Source of the DNA: Roseburia sp. CAG:10041_57 | Lineage (GTDB): Bacteria > Bacillota > Clostridia > Lachnospirales > Lachnospiraceae | Assembly (NCBI GenBank): GCA_001916965.1 | Contig: MNTL01000067.1 | Span: 1-41,299, forward strand | Reading direction: 5' to 3' | DNA: 41,299 bases | Part shown: positions 1 through 6,899 of the stretch, one piece after another | Layout: each line of letters opens with the position of its first letter | How positions within the stretch are numbered: position 1 is the first letter of the stretch | The notes under the pieces: model-generated | What the model was told of the DNA's origin: nothing | The model's input: only the letters and a program-made list of their open reading frames with translations | The model's database searches: none | Program-made: the position numbers and the translations under genes

Positions 1-549
1 TTAATCCTTCATCAGCTGCTGGGAACACGAATTTCGGATACGCTTACACTAAAAACGGACTGTTTGAGCATAAGAGAAAATCGATATTTTATACGAATCG
101 AGCAGGTAAAATCAATCACATTTGAAAAAGCAATTAGTGATGAAATAGCACAGCTTATTATAAAGTCAATTGATTATACCGAGGAACATTATGGAAAGAC
201 AAAATATATTTTTGTAAAAAAAGAGGATCTATCGAGACCATTTCAGTATAGCATGCTTCAACATCGAGTCATGCAGATGATTAGGAAAAATGATATTCGG
301 GATGAGAATGGAGAGCTGCTGAATTTTGGAACACATACATTCCGACATTGTTATGGGAAAAAGCTGACAGAGATGCATATCGACGACTGGATGATCGCAA
401 GGCTTTTGGGGCATAAAACATTACAAAGTGTACATCATTACCGAAAGATTGGGAACAAGATAATGGCGGATGAAACGAGGGCAGTCAGAGAGAAAATCGA
501 TATGATTTTAATGGATGTGGTAAAGGAGTGGGATGGATATGAAATATGA
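1..549 (+). CDS. Tyrosine recombinase (integrase), C-terminal part, cut by window edge
   Basis: The frame is open from base 1, so the true start lies outside the window; about 182 codons remain. This is the catalytic domain of a phage-integrase/Tn554-type tyrosine recombinase, which breaks and rejoins DNA through a 3'-phosphotyrosine intermediate. Visible catalytic residues are the first Arg in GTRISD (codon at 28), the HxxR pair in HTFRH (His at 334, Arg at 343), the second-to-last His in LLGHKT (412) and the nucleophile Tyr in VHHYRK (439). All active-site residues expected in this part are present, so it is probably functional. Its stop overlaps the start of the next gene, so it is translationally linked to three DUF6262-like genes. 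That arrangement resembles the tnpA-tnpB-tnpC order of Tn554-family transposons, in which this would be the tnpA/tnpB-like recombinase. The subfamily is inferred. Confidence 0.9.
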   Translation, partial: LILHQLLGTRISDTLTLKTDCLSIRENRYFIRIEQVKSITFEKAISDEIAQLIIKSIDYTEEHYGKTKYIFVKKEDLSRPFQYSMLQHRVMQMIRKNDIRDENGELLNFGTHTFRHCYGKKLTEMHIDDWMIARLLGHKTLQSVHHYRKIGNKIMADETRAVREKIDMILMDVVKEWDGYEI

Positions 550-961
550 TAAGATGATAGCCGTTAATAAAGCTGAGAGTGAACAGAAAATAAAAAAGGC
601 GATTCGGGCAATAGATGATATGGGTGCCAGAGGACTGCCGATTTCTGTAACAGAATTGGTTCGTTGGACAGGTTTATCAAGAGGATTTTTTTATAAGAAT
701 GAGCAAGTCCGTCAGAAACTGGAGGAAGCTATTAAACAGCCACGGCGGATAGATGTACAGCAGTCATCTGAAGAAAGAAATGTTGCAGGTCATAATTTTC
801 AAGAATTGAAGAAAGATTTTAACAGCTGTCAGTCAGAGAATCAAAGGTTAAAGGTTGAAAATGAGCAGCTTCTTCAAAAGTGCAGTATACTTCAAAAAGA
901 GGTGGACACGCTGAAGAAACGGTTGGATCGAAAGGAAATTGCATTGTTAAAAAAACTATAA
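539..961 (+). CDS. DUF6262/TnpC-like HTH and coiled-coil protein, copy 1
   Basis: A 140-residue protein. The N-terminal half carries an HTH-like segment (ISVTELVRWTGLSRGFFYKN, about residues 30-50). The C-terminal half is a heptad-rich coiled coil (ENQRLKVENEQLLQ onward). I take the ATG at 539 rather than the one at 533 because the product then begins MKYDKM, matching MKYDKI of copy 3 and MKANKI of copy 2. An AAGGAG lies at 523-528. The gene overlaps the recombinase stop. In Tn554-family elements the small TnpC protein modulates transposition and orientation specificity; a similar accessory role is inferred here. Family assignment comes from motif memory, not a search. Confidence 0.75.
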   Translation: MKYDKMIAVNKAESEQKIKKAIRAIDDMGARGLPISVTELVRWTGLSRGFFYKNEQVRQKLEEAIKQPRRIDVQQSSEERNVAGHNFQELKKDFNSCQSENQRLKVENEQLLQKCSILQKEVDTLKKRLDRKEIALLKKL

Positions 962-976
962 AGGTTGTGATTAAGG

Positions 977-1351
977 ATGAAAGCAAATAAAATCATCGAA
1001 ATGAGCCAGGAAAAAAGCAGGCAAAAAGTAAAACTGGCAATGGATGAAATTCAAAGAATGCGTAATGAGGGCGAAAGGATTACAGTTTCCGGATTATGCA
1101 AAAGAACAGGCTTATCTAACTCGTTTTTTTACAGAAATCCAAAAATCAAAGAAGAAGTACATAAAGCTGTTGATATTCAAAATCAAAGCTATAAAATGAA
1201 CATAGACGAAGTGGAACTCCTTGATGAGTATAAGGAAAAATTGTTAGCTATGAGAATCGAAATTATAAAGTTGAAAGCAGAAAATCAAAAGCTAAAATCA
1301 GAGTTAGATTTTTTGCGAATACAACAGGAAGGTGTGAGTGATGTTAAATGA
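977..1351 (+). CDS. DUF6262/TnpC-like HTH and coiled-coil protein, copy 2
   Basis: A 124-residue paralogue of the genes on either side. The shared core is ITVSGLCKRTGLSNSFFYRN (about residues 35-55), against ISVTELVRWTGLSRGFFYKN in copy 1 and ISITALAKYAGVDRSYFYRN in copy 3, followed by a leucine-rich coiled coil near the C-terminus (KAENQKLKSELDFLR). It starts 15 bases after copy 1 and its stop overlaps the start of copy 3 as ATGA (1348-1351), so the three are co-translated. The HTH suggests DNA binding and the coiled coil suggests homo- or hetero-oligomers among the three copies. Function is inferred from the TnpC position behind a recombinase. Confidence 0.72.
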   Translation: MKANKIIEMSQEKSRQKVKLAMDEIQRMRNEGERITVSGLCKRTGLSNSFFYRNPKIKEEVHKAVDIQNQSYKMNIDEVELLDEYKEKLLAMRIEIIKLKAENQKLKSELDFLRIQQEGVSDVK

Positions 1352-1716
1352 AGTATGATAAAATCGTAGGGCTCAAGAAACAGCAAGAAAAAGAGAATTT
1401 AGAAATTATTCAGAGAGAGATTGATGCGATGCTTCGAAGAAAGGAGCGGATATCAATTACTGCATTGGCAAAATATGCAGGGGTGGATAGGAGCTATTTT
1501 TATAGAAATTTGCAGGCCAAACAAATGGTAGAAGAGGCACAATTGAAGCAGGGAGAATGTTATAATCCTAAAAAGGCAATTTTTGATAGAGCAACTGAGG
1601 AAGTTAATAAACAGCTGAAAAGACAAATGATTTTATACAAGAGACGAATTAAAGAGCTAGAGCTGCAGATAGAATTACTAGAAGAGGAAAATCAGAAGTT
1701 GAAAGAAAGCAAATAG
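1348..1716 (+). CDS. DUF6262/TnpC-like HTH and coiled-coil protein, copy 3
   Basis: A 122-residue protein and the third tandem paralogue, coupled to copy 2 by an ATGA overlap. It begins MKYDKIVGLKK, keeps the core ISITALAKYAGVDRSYFYRN and ends in a charged coiled coil (ELELQIELLEEENQKLKES). It is the last gene of the mobile element, 22 bases before an intrinsic terminator. The copies agree in the HTH core and coiled coil but have diverged elsewhere, which looks like old duplication with retained function rather than a recent assembly artefact. Confidence 0.72.
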   Translation: MKYDKIVGLKKQQEKENLEIIQREIDAMLRRKERISITALAKYAGVDRSYFYRNLQAKQMVEEAQLKQGECYNPKKAIFDRATEEVNKQLKRQMILYKRRIKELELQIELLEEENQKLKESK

Positions 1717-1738
1717 GTAATTTTACATAAAGTAAGAG

Positions 1739-1781
1739 AGCAGACTTTTGGACAAGAGGATATCCAAGAGCCTGCTTTTTT
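1739..1781 (+). terminator. Intrinsic terminator closing the mobile-element operon
   Basis: Stem of AGCAG plus CTTTTGG (1739-1751, one bulged A) pairing with CCAAGAG plus CTGCT (1764-1776, one bulged C), followed by TTTTTT to 1781. It sits 22 bases after the last DUF6262-like stop. Confidence 0.8.
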
Positions 1782-1877
1782 ACTAAATTAAAAAGAAAAA
1801 TAATTTACACATCGGAGTGATGTGAAAGATGTGAAAAGTATTTTCAAGCATTCCGGGGCAGGTACTGGATTTTATAG

Positions 1878-1943
1878 AAGGACATTACAAGTATTGTGAC
1901 AGACATTATGAAGAAGATCAAATCCAATGCGAACAGTATCTAA
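1878..1943 (+). pseudogene. C-terminal remnant of a Flp-type (Flp1-like) pilin gene
   Basis: Twenty-one sense codons and a TAA follow an in-frame TAG at 1875-1877. The peptide contains ITSIVTDIMKK and ends SNANSI. This resembles the tail of small class IVb pilins of Clostridia, where a hydrophobic helix is followed by a short amphipathic segment of this type ending in small polar residues. The stop overlaps the start of the DUF5702 gene by 17 bases, as expected of an operon neighbour. The hydrophobic N-terminal helix is missing and the mobile-element genes lie just upstream, so I read it as a pilin gene cut by the insertion. It is too short to be certain. Confidence 0.45.
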
Positions 1944-3396
1944 GCCAAAGGGCTATCTGACGGTATATCTGTCGCTTGTGTTCGCAATTGTGCTCTCTCT
2001 GCTGCTTACACTTATTGAGGGGGCAGCAGTAGGAGCCACAAGACTGCAGGCGGAGCTGGCAGCAGATCTTGGACTGGATTCTGTGTTTGCAGAATATCAC
2101 AGGGAGTTAATGAAGCAGTATGGTGTATTTTACATAGATGATTCCTATGGCAATGAAAAAGGCGGCATCAGCAGAGTAGAACAGCATCTGGAGAGTTATC
2201 TGCGATATAACTGTAATCCCAATACGGATGGAAAGCTTCCTGTCGGACATAGTCTGATCAGGCTTACCAATCCGTATCTGGAGATTGAACAGGCTGCTTT
2301 TGCAACAGATGGATACGGACAGGTTTGGAAGGCACAGGCGATTGAGTGCATGAAAGAAAAATATGGGATTAGTTATATCAATGATATCAGGAATTATCTG
2401 AATATCATTGAAGCCCATGGTCTGGTCAATAGAGATATCATGTCGGAAATTGATCAGAAGAAGCAGGAATTCGAGAGAGAATTAGAGCAGGAAGAGATAA
2501 CGGAAACAGATGTCAGTACAGATGGAGGTTATTCTTATGGCCAGATTAACGGCTGGCTTAGTGTATTGCATAGAATTGGCGTAACACAGCTGATTGCAGA
2601 GGACATGTCCAGTCAGCAGATTCAGGCAGGGCAATATATCAGCGCCAGGGCAAAAGCCGGAAATATGAATCAGGGCTGTGGACTGACTGAAGGTATAGAG
2701 ACTCCTGATGGAATAGATGATGAACTGTTCTATGGCCAGTATCTGCTGGATCGATATGGTAATTACACCAATCAGAAAGAACAGAGCCTTTTGAAATACC
2801 AGGTAGAGTATATCCTGTATGGAAGTGACAGTGATGCGGTAAATCTGCAGTCTATGGTCAGAAGATTGCTGGCAATGAGAGCAGTGTCCAATTTTATTTA
2901 TCTGAATGCGACAGACCATGCCAAAAAAGATGAGGTCAGAATTATCTGTGAAATACTTTGTACATTGCTTCTGGTGCCGGAGGCCAGCGAAGTATTAGCC
3001 TATGTTGTCTTAGGAATATGGTCATATATTGAGGCAGTAGCAGATGTGAAAGGGCTTTTGCAGGGATACCGTATTCCTTTGTTAAAGGACAGGGGACAGT
3101 GGAGTACCAATCTATGGGATATGTTAAAAGGTACCATATCAGTGGAATCCATATCTCCCAATACAACCAATGCAGGCCTTTCCTATGAAGACCATCTGAG
3201 AGTATTTCTGATGCTTATGAACAGACAGGATAAGGTCATGCGAAGTCTTGATATTGTGGAAATGGATATCAGACAGACCCCGGGAAATGAACATTTCAGA
3301 ATTGACCAGTGCATTTCTTATCTGAAGGTAGGCTTCGGATTCTCTGATGCAGGTAAAAGAGAGTACGTATTTGACCGTGCCATGGGGTATCAATAA
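1927..3396 (+). CDS. DUF5702-type Tad-locus membrane protein
   Basis: A 489-residue protein starting with a short basic segment and one strong hydrophobic helix (YLTVYLSLVFAIVLSLLL, about residues 10-30). A large, mostly polar extracytoplasmic domain follows. This N-terminus (G-x-[LI]-T-V-[YF]-L-S-L, ending in EGA) is the pattern of the DUF5702 family found beside TadE-like pseudopilins in Lachnospiraceae Tad pilus loci. The family is thought to be a minor pilus component or assembly factor, but no biochemical role is established. The ATG at 1927 is the only good start and overlaps the truncated pilin frame upstream. The SD is weak (GAAGAAG), which may mean translational coupling to the lost pilin gene. 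The RBS of the following gene region sits right after this stop. Confidence 0.72.
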   Translation: MRTVSKPKGYLTVYLSLVFAIVLSLLLTLIEGAAVGATRLQAELAADLGLDSVFAEYHRELMKQYGVFYIDDSYGNEKGGISRVEQHLESYLRYNCNPNTDGKLPVGHSLIRLTNPYLEIEQAAFATDGYGQVWKAQAIECMKEKYGISYINDIRNYLNIIEAHGLVNRDIMSEIDQKKQEFERELEQEEITETDVSTDGGYSYGQINGWLSVLHRIGVTQLIAEDMSSQQIQAGQYISARAKAGNMNQGCGLTEGIETPDGIDDELFYGQYLLDRYGNYTNQKEQSLLKYQVEYILYGSDSDAVNLQSMVRRLLAMRAVSNFIYLNATDHAKKDEVRIICEILCTLLLVPEASEVLAYVVLGIWSYIEAVADVKGLLQGYRIPLLKDRGQWSTNLWDMLKGTISVESISPNTTNAGLSYEDHLRVFLMLMNRQDKVMRSLDIVEMDIRQTPGNEHFRIDQCISYLKVGFGFSDAGKREYVFDRAMGYQ

Positions 3397-3436
3397 AGGA
3401 AAGGAGCAGACAGATATTTTCTTACAGGAATTAAGT

Positions 3437-4324
3437 ATGAATCAAATCAATAATAAGAAAGGAAGAACAAAGAATTTCCGGACGAAGTACAGACAAACGC
3501 TTTTGGCATATGTAACAGTTCTCTGCAAGAAGATATCTGTCTGCGTCCTTTCCGGATATAAACGTAAGGCAGCAAAAGGCAGTATGACAGTAGAAGCTGC
3601 ATTTGTACTTCCCTTTTGCCTGTATGCCATGGTAAATCTCATGTCTATTATGGAATTATACAGGCTACAGGGCAATTTAAGTGCAGCTATGCATAACACG
3701 GCTAAGGATATGGCGGTCTATGCACATTCCATTGAGAATAATTCTACGGCATTGAATGCTGCGTATGCCGGAATTAAGACGGAGTCTGAGCTGGGGGAGA
3801 AATATCTGGATCATTCACCTGTAACAGGAGGTGCGATGGGTATACTATGGCTGCAGTCCAGATTTCTACAGGAAGATGAGTGTATTGATCTGGTGGCTTC
3901 TTATCATGTAGGACCGACCTTTCGATTGATGGGGTATTCCGGCTTTGTCATGTATAACCGGACAAGAACAAGGGCCTGGACAGGGTATGATAATGCAGGG
4001 GCAGCAGGAAATGGCAGGAACGAGGAACAGCTTGTATACATTACACCAAGTGGAAGTGCTTATCATTTGTCAAAGAACTGTTCTTATCTGAAACTGTCGA
4101 TACAGGGTGTGGATAAGGATATAGTGGGCGAGCTTCGTAATAAGGATGGAAGTATTTATTATGCCTGTGATGACTGTGGCAATCGGGACAGCAGCAGGGT
4201 ATTTGTGACAGATTATGGAAACCGCTATCATACGACGTTACAGTGCAGCGGTCTTAAAAGGACAATTTATCTGGTTCCGATATCTCAGGCACAAGGGCGT
4301 ACACCTTGTAGTAAATGTAATTGA
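3437..4324 (+). CDS. TadE-like pseudopilin with duplicated Cys-ribbon C-terminus
   Basis: About 295 residues. After a basic cytoplasmic N-terminus comes the TadE signature GSMTVEAAFVLPF, with Glu five residues into the hydrophobic stretch as in class IV pilin-type signals, and one membrane helix. The C-terminal third carries two related units: YITPSGSAYHLSKNCSYL followed by ACDDC, then VFVTDYGNRYHTTLQC followed by PCSKC. Each has a Y-H-x4-C start and a CxxC end, the pattern of small zinc-ribbon-like domains seen on bacterial surface proteins. It is probably a minor pilus or assembly component cleaved by the adjacent peptidase. I chose the ATG at 3437 (ACAGGA seven bases upstream). A strong AAGGAAAGGAG at 3397-3407 has no ATG, GTG or TTG at a good distance, so a non-standard start around 3417 cannot be excluded. 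Confidence 0.75.
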   Translation: MNQINNKKGRTKNFRTKYRQTLLAYVTVLCKKISVCVLSGYKRKAAKGSMTVEAAFVLPFCLYAMVNLMSIMELYRLQGNLSAAMHNTAKDMAVYAHSIENNSTALNAAYAGIKTESELGEKYLDHSPVTGGAMGILWLQSRFLQEDECIDLVASYHVGPTFRLMGYSGFVMYNRTRTRAWTGYDNAGAAGNGRNEEQLVYITPSGSAYHLSKNCSYLKLSIQGVDKDIVGELRNKDGSIYYACDDCGNRDSSRVFVTDYGNRYHTTLQCSGLKRTIYLVPISQAQGRTPCSKCN

Positions 4325-4343
4325 AATTGAAATGAGGATGAAT

Positions 4344-4769
4344 ATGAAAATAATATACGCAATAACAATAGGAGTTATGTTTCTGCTGGCAGCAGAGGAT
4401 GCTCGAACAAAAGAGATGGACTGGTGGAAGCTGGGTATGCTGGCATGCATCTGTCTGATTGGGTGTATCTGTATGCCGCAGAAGAATCTCTGGAGTATGG
4501 CAGGTGGTGGAATGATTGGATTGTGCATGATAGGGATTTCTTTTCTTAGTAAAGAACAGATCGGTATTGGGGACGGAATTGTGACAGGTCTGCTTGGATG
4601 TCTGCTTGGGGCAAGGGGATGTCTGGTTATGCTGTGTATCGCTTCCTGCCTTATGGCTGTTATATCCATAGGTATTTTAATCTTGAAAAAGGGCAGTCGA
4701 AGGACAACACTGCCTTTTGTACCGGCATTACTGGGAGGATATATTGCAGCGCTGGCGGTGCTTGGATGA
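4344..4769 (+). CDS. A24 prepilin peptidase (TadV/CpaA-like)
   Basis: A 141-residue, almost wholly hydrophobic membrane protein. Both aspartates of the type IV prepilin peptidase family are visible: Asp19 in AAEDARTKEM and Asp77 in the GIGDGIV motif (GxGD). The length matches the short TadV/CpaA class, which lacks the N-methyltransferase domain. It should cleave the leader peptides of the Flp pilin and the two TadE-like proteins encoded beside it, at the cytoplasmic membrane face. ATGs at 4332, 4338 and 4344 are all possible; 4344 has GAGGA at a suitable distance. The stop overlaps the next start as ATGA. Confidence 0.85.
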   Translation: MKIIYAITIGVMFLLAAEDARTKEMDWWKLGMLACICLIGCICMPQKNLWSMAGGGMIGLCMIGISFLSKEQIGIGDGIVTGLLGCLLGARGCLVMLCIASCLMAVISIGILILKKGSRRTTLPFVPALLGGYIAALAVLG

Positions 4770-5206
4770 TAAAGAGAAGAATGGGTGGATATTTTACAGT
4801 TGAGGCAGCGCTGATTTTACCAATGGTAATACTGTTCATGACAACTATGCTTTTTGTAGGGTTCTATGTATATGACAGATGCATGCTGGAGCATTGTGCC
4901 TATGAAGCGGCGGTGAGAGGAAGCAGCAGCCTGTACCGCAGCAATGAAGAGGCTTATGAAGCTACACTGGACGCAGTGAATCTCCTGGTAAAGGATAAAA
5001 TATTTGCTGCCAGGAATCTGGAATATTATATAACAGTGACTGGCCAGGATATTGAAGTGGTGTACGAATGTGATGTAAATGTACCTTTACTGAATTGGTT
5101 AAGCCAATACACGAAGGAAGTGAACTTTCATGTGTATGCAGAAGGCAGGGCACCAAGAGGGCGGCAGGTGAAGCTGATACGTATCATGGATCGGATTATC
5201 AATTGA
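4766..5206 (+). CDS. TadE-like pseudopilin
   Basis: A 146-residue protein with the TadE/TadG N-terminus: a few basic residues, then GGYFTVEAALILPMV and one membrane helix up to about residue 37. The rest is an extracytoplasmic domain. The TVEAA motif is the expected processing region for the prepilin peptidase encoded immediately upstream, with which it shares an ATGA overlap. The predicted role is a minor component that primes or tunes Tad pilus assembly. It lacks the Cys-ribbon tail of the other TadE-like protein in this operon. The longer frame starting at 4598 was shortened because its first part only overlaps the peptidase gene. Confidence 0.82.
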   Translation: MIKRRMGGYFTVEAALILPMVILFMTTMLFVGFYVYDRCMLEHCAYEAAVRGSSSLYRSNEEAYEATLDAVNLLVKDKIFAARNLEYYITVTGQDIEVVYECDVNVPLLNWLSQYTKEVNFHVYAEGRAPRGRQVKLIRIMDRIIN

Positions 5207-5251
5207 AAGAGCGAACCACGTAAATTTGTTAGAAAGAAGAGATGATAGAGA

Positions 5252-6655
5252 ATGAAAACGGATAGTTTGCCACAGAAGAGTTTTGAGAGAAATATGAATC
5301 ATAATTATATGATTTTGAATCAGCCAAACTTCTTTCATGAGCAGGAGGAAGAGCAGGACTACAGGGTAAGGATGTTATTGGATAACAAAATAGAGGGGCT
5401 GTTACCCGTATCTGGCCGTACAGTGAACGGTGAAAGTAAATATTATTATGAGATAAATTCCTTGCAGTCCATGGACAGGGTATATGCAAAAGAGGAACTG
5501 GACTATCAACAGTTATGTACATTGCTGCAGGGGTGTATTCATCTGTATGACAGTCTGGAGGAATACCTGTTAGATGGTTCTCAGGTTATTCTAAAACCGG
5601 AATACATTTATTTGAATATGGATAGTTTGGAGCCGTATTTTGTATATTTTCCGGAGTATGAGAGCAATGCAAGAGACAGCTTCGCATCCTTTATTGAGGA
5701 ACTGCTCCGAAAGGTGGATCATACGGATGAACAGGCGGTGATGCTGGCATACCAGGTATACCGTTATACGAGGAATACCAATTATGTATTGCGTGAGATC
5801 ACACAGATGATGGAACAGACAAAAGAGGACATACCACCGCAACAACAGATGCCTTATGAATCAGAGGATTCTTATAGGCAGGAGGCGCACTATGATGACT
5901 GGGACAGTATATCCTATACATCTTCATCACCTGTGGAGAAACAGGAAGAACCAAAATCAGAGAATCATACTGCAAATGTAAATACAGAGAAAAGAGATTT
6001 GAAAAAAGCAGTCATGTGCTTTATCCTGACAGGTATTGCGGCAGTGTTGCTGGCCGGATGCAAGGTGGCAGGGCTTTATCCGCTGGATGAAAAACAGATT
6101 TTGTATCTGTATGGGGCAGTCAGTATGTCTGTTATGGCAGGGGTTATCTTTCTGGCATGTCATTTTAAAAAGAAGAACCGCATGAAAGAGATTCAGGAAC
6201 TACAGGAAGATAGTCTATTAGAGAAGCATGAGCTTGTAGAATATCCTTCTTACCGTCCGGAGGAGAGGACATATGAAGAAGCTCATTCCTGGGAGAAAGA
6301 GCCTGTAGTACAGCAGTATGCCTATGGAGATACCATATGCCTGCAGCAGCTTCCTGACAGGGAGCCTTATCTGTCAGGGAGAGTAAATGGAGAGGATATC
6401 ATGATACGGCTGGATAATCTGCCTTTGACGATTGGCAAAATGACAGGCAGAGTGGATTATGTCATTTCTGACAGTACTGTCAGTAAGATCCATGCCCGAA
6501 TTGAAGAACGGAATGGGGCTATTTATGTAGAAGACCTCAATTCCACAAACGGAACACTTCGAAATGGAAGCATGATCGGTATGAATGAACCGGTATTATT
6601 ACAGGTAGGGGATGAACTCACAATCGGCAGAGTGAACCTGAGATTATGTGCATAA
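5252..6655 (+). CDS. DUF6382 and FHA domain membrane protein, Tad operon copy
   Basis: A 467-residue protein. Residues 1-195 form the DUF6382-type domain (LLDNKIEGLLPVSGRTVNG, LQGCIHLYDSLEEYLL, PEYIYLNM). Then comes a Gln/Ser-rich linker, two membrane helices (about 253-277 and 283-305), and a C-terminal FHA domain (about 375-467) with LTIGKMTGRVDYVI, VSKIHARI and NSTNGTLRNG. FHA domains bind phosphothreonine, so this protein probably ties the pilus operon to Ser/Thr kinase signalling. It is the last gene of this Tad operon, 45 bases after the TadE-like gene. A paralogue of the same DUF6382-linker-FHA plan is encoded at 37521-39173 next to a kinase and phosphatase. The domain name is from memory of Lachnospiraceae annotation. 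Confidence 0.82.
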   Translation: MKTDSLPQKSFERNMNHNYMILNQPNFFHEQEEEQDYRVRMLLDNKIEGLLPVSGRTVNGESKYYYEINSLQSMDRVYAKEELDYQQLCTLLQGCIHLYDSLEEYLLDGSQVILKPEYIYLNMDSLEPYFVYFPEYESNARDSFASFIEELLRKVDHTDEQAVMLAYQVYRYTRNTNYVLREITQMMEQTKEDIPPQQQMPYESEDSYRQEAHYDDWDSISYTSSSPVEKQEEPKSENHTANVNTEKRDLKKAVMCFILTGIAAVLLAGCKVAGLYPLDEKQILYLYGAVSMSVMAGVIFLACHFKKKNRMKEIQELQEDSLLEKHELVEYPSYRPEERTYEEAHSWEKEPVVQQYAYGDTICLQQLPDREPYLSGRVNGEDIMIRLDNLPLTIGKMTGRVDYVISDSTVSKIHARIEERNGAIYVEDLNSTNGTLRNGSMIGMNEPVLLQVGDELTIGRVNLRLCA

Positions 6656-6703
6656 ATTGTTGCTGGAACGAGGTACGAGTGAACAGTAACGATATGTTCG
6701 GAA

Positions 6704-6719
6704 ACCTGTTAAAACAGGT
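6704..6719. promoter_or_regulatory. Perfect 7-bp inverted repeat upstream of the glp promoter
   Basis: ACCTGTT-AA-AACAGGT ends 10 bases before the -35 hexamer of the glp promoter. No T-run follows it, so it is more likely an operator or activator site than a terminator. The protein that binds it is unknown. Confidence 0.45.
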
Positions 6720-6729
6720 GCGGAATGGA

Positions 6730-6758
6730 TTGACTGTAGATAAGGTTTAGAGTATACT
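6730..6758 (+). promoter_or_regulatory. Sigma-A promoter of the glycerol 3-phosphate operon
   Basis: TTGACT (6730-6735), a 17-base spacer and TATACT (6753-6758). This predicts a transcript starting near 6765 and a leader of about 135 bases before the GlpA-like start. Confidence 0.75.
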
Positions 6759-6794
6759 TAACTTAATGAAATAGTGTAATGCATGAGATTTGGA

Positions 6795-6842
6795 GTCAAG
6801 CATAAGGATACCTGTGGAGGGTTCTTTTTGCTTGGCTTTTTT
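6795..6842 (+). terminator. Leader terminator/attenuator in front of the glp operon
   Basis: GTCAAGCA (6795-6802) pairs with TGCTTGGC (6829-6836), with further pairing inside, followed by TTTTTT. It lies downstream of the promoter at 6730 and upstream of the first glp gene, so it would terminate most leader transcripts unless overridden. In Bacillus the antiterminator GlpP, bound to glycerol 3-phosphate, acts on such a leader hairpin of glpD. A similar mechanism is inferred here; no glpP is in the window. It could also serve as terminator for the upstream Tad operon. Confidence 0.7.
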
Positions 6843-6899
6843 GCGCATGTGGTTCTGAATAGTTAATAGTTACTCAATTAAGAAGAGGAGGATATAGAT

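Larger units (their letters stand above)
1..1877 (+). mobile_element. Right end of a Tn554-like (tyrosine-recombinase) element
   Basis: The recombinase and three DUF6262/TnpC-like genes form a compact overlapping unit that ends with an intrinsic terminator at 1739-1781. Immediately beyond it a short coding remnant resembling a Flp pilin C-terminus (from 1878) runs into intact Tad genes. The unit therefore seems to be inserted in, or to have replaced, the upstream part of a Tad pilus operon. The right boundary is estimated from the first in-frame stop upstream of the pilin remnant; I see no terminal inverted repeats, which Tn554-type elements lack. The left end is outside the window. Confidence 0.55.

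Noticed and set aside
1869..1971. Alternative frame over the pilin remnant reading FIEGHYKYCDRHYEED
   Set aside because: It looks protein-like by eye but has no start or RBS, runs only about 30 codons and overlaps the DUF5702 start; the pilin-tail frame fits the operon context better.
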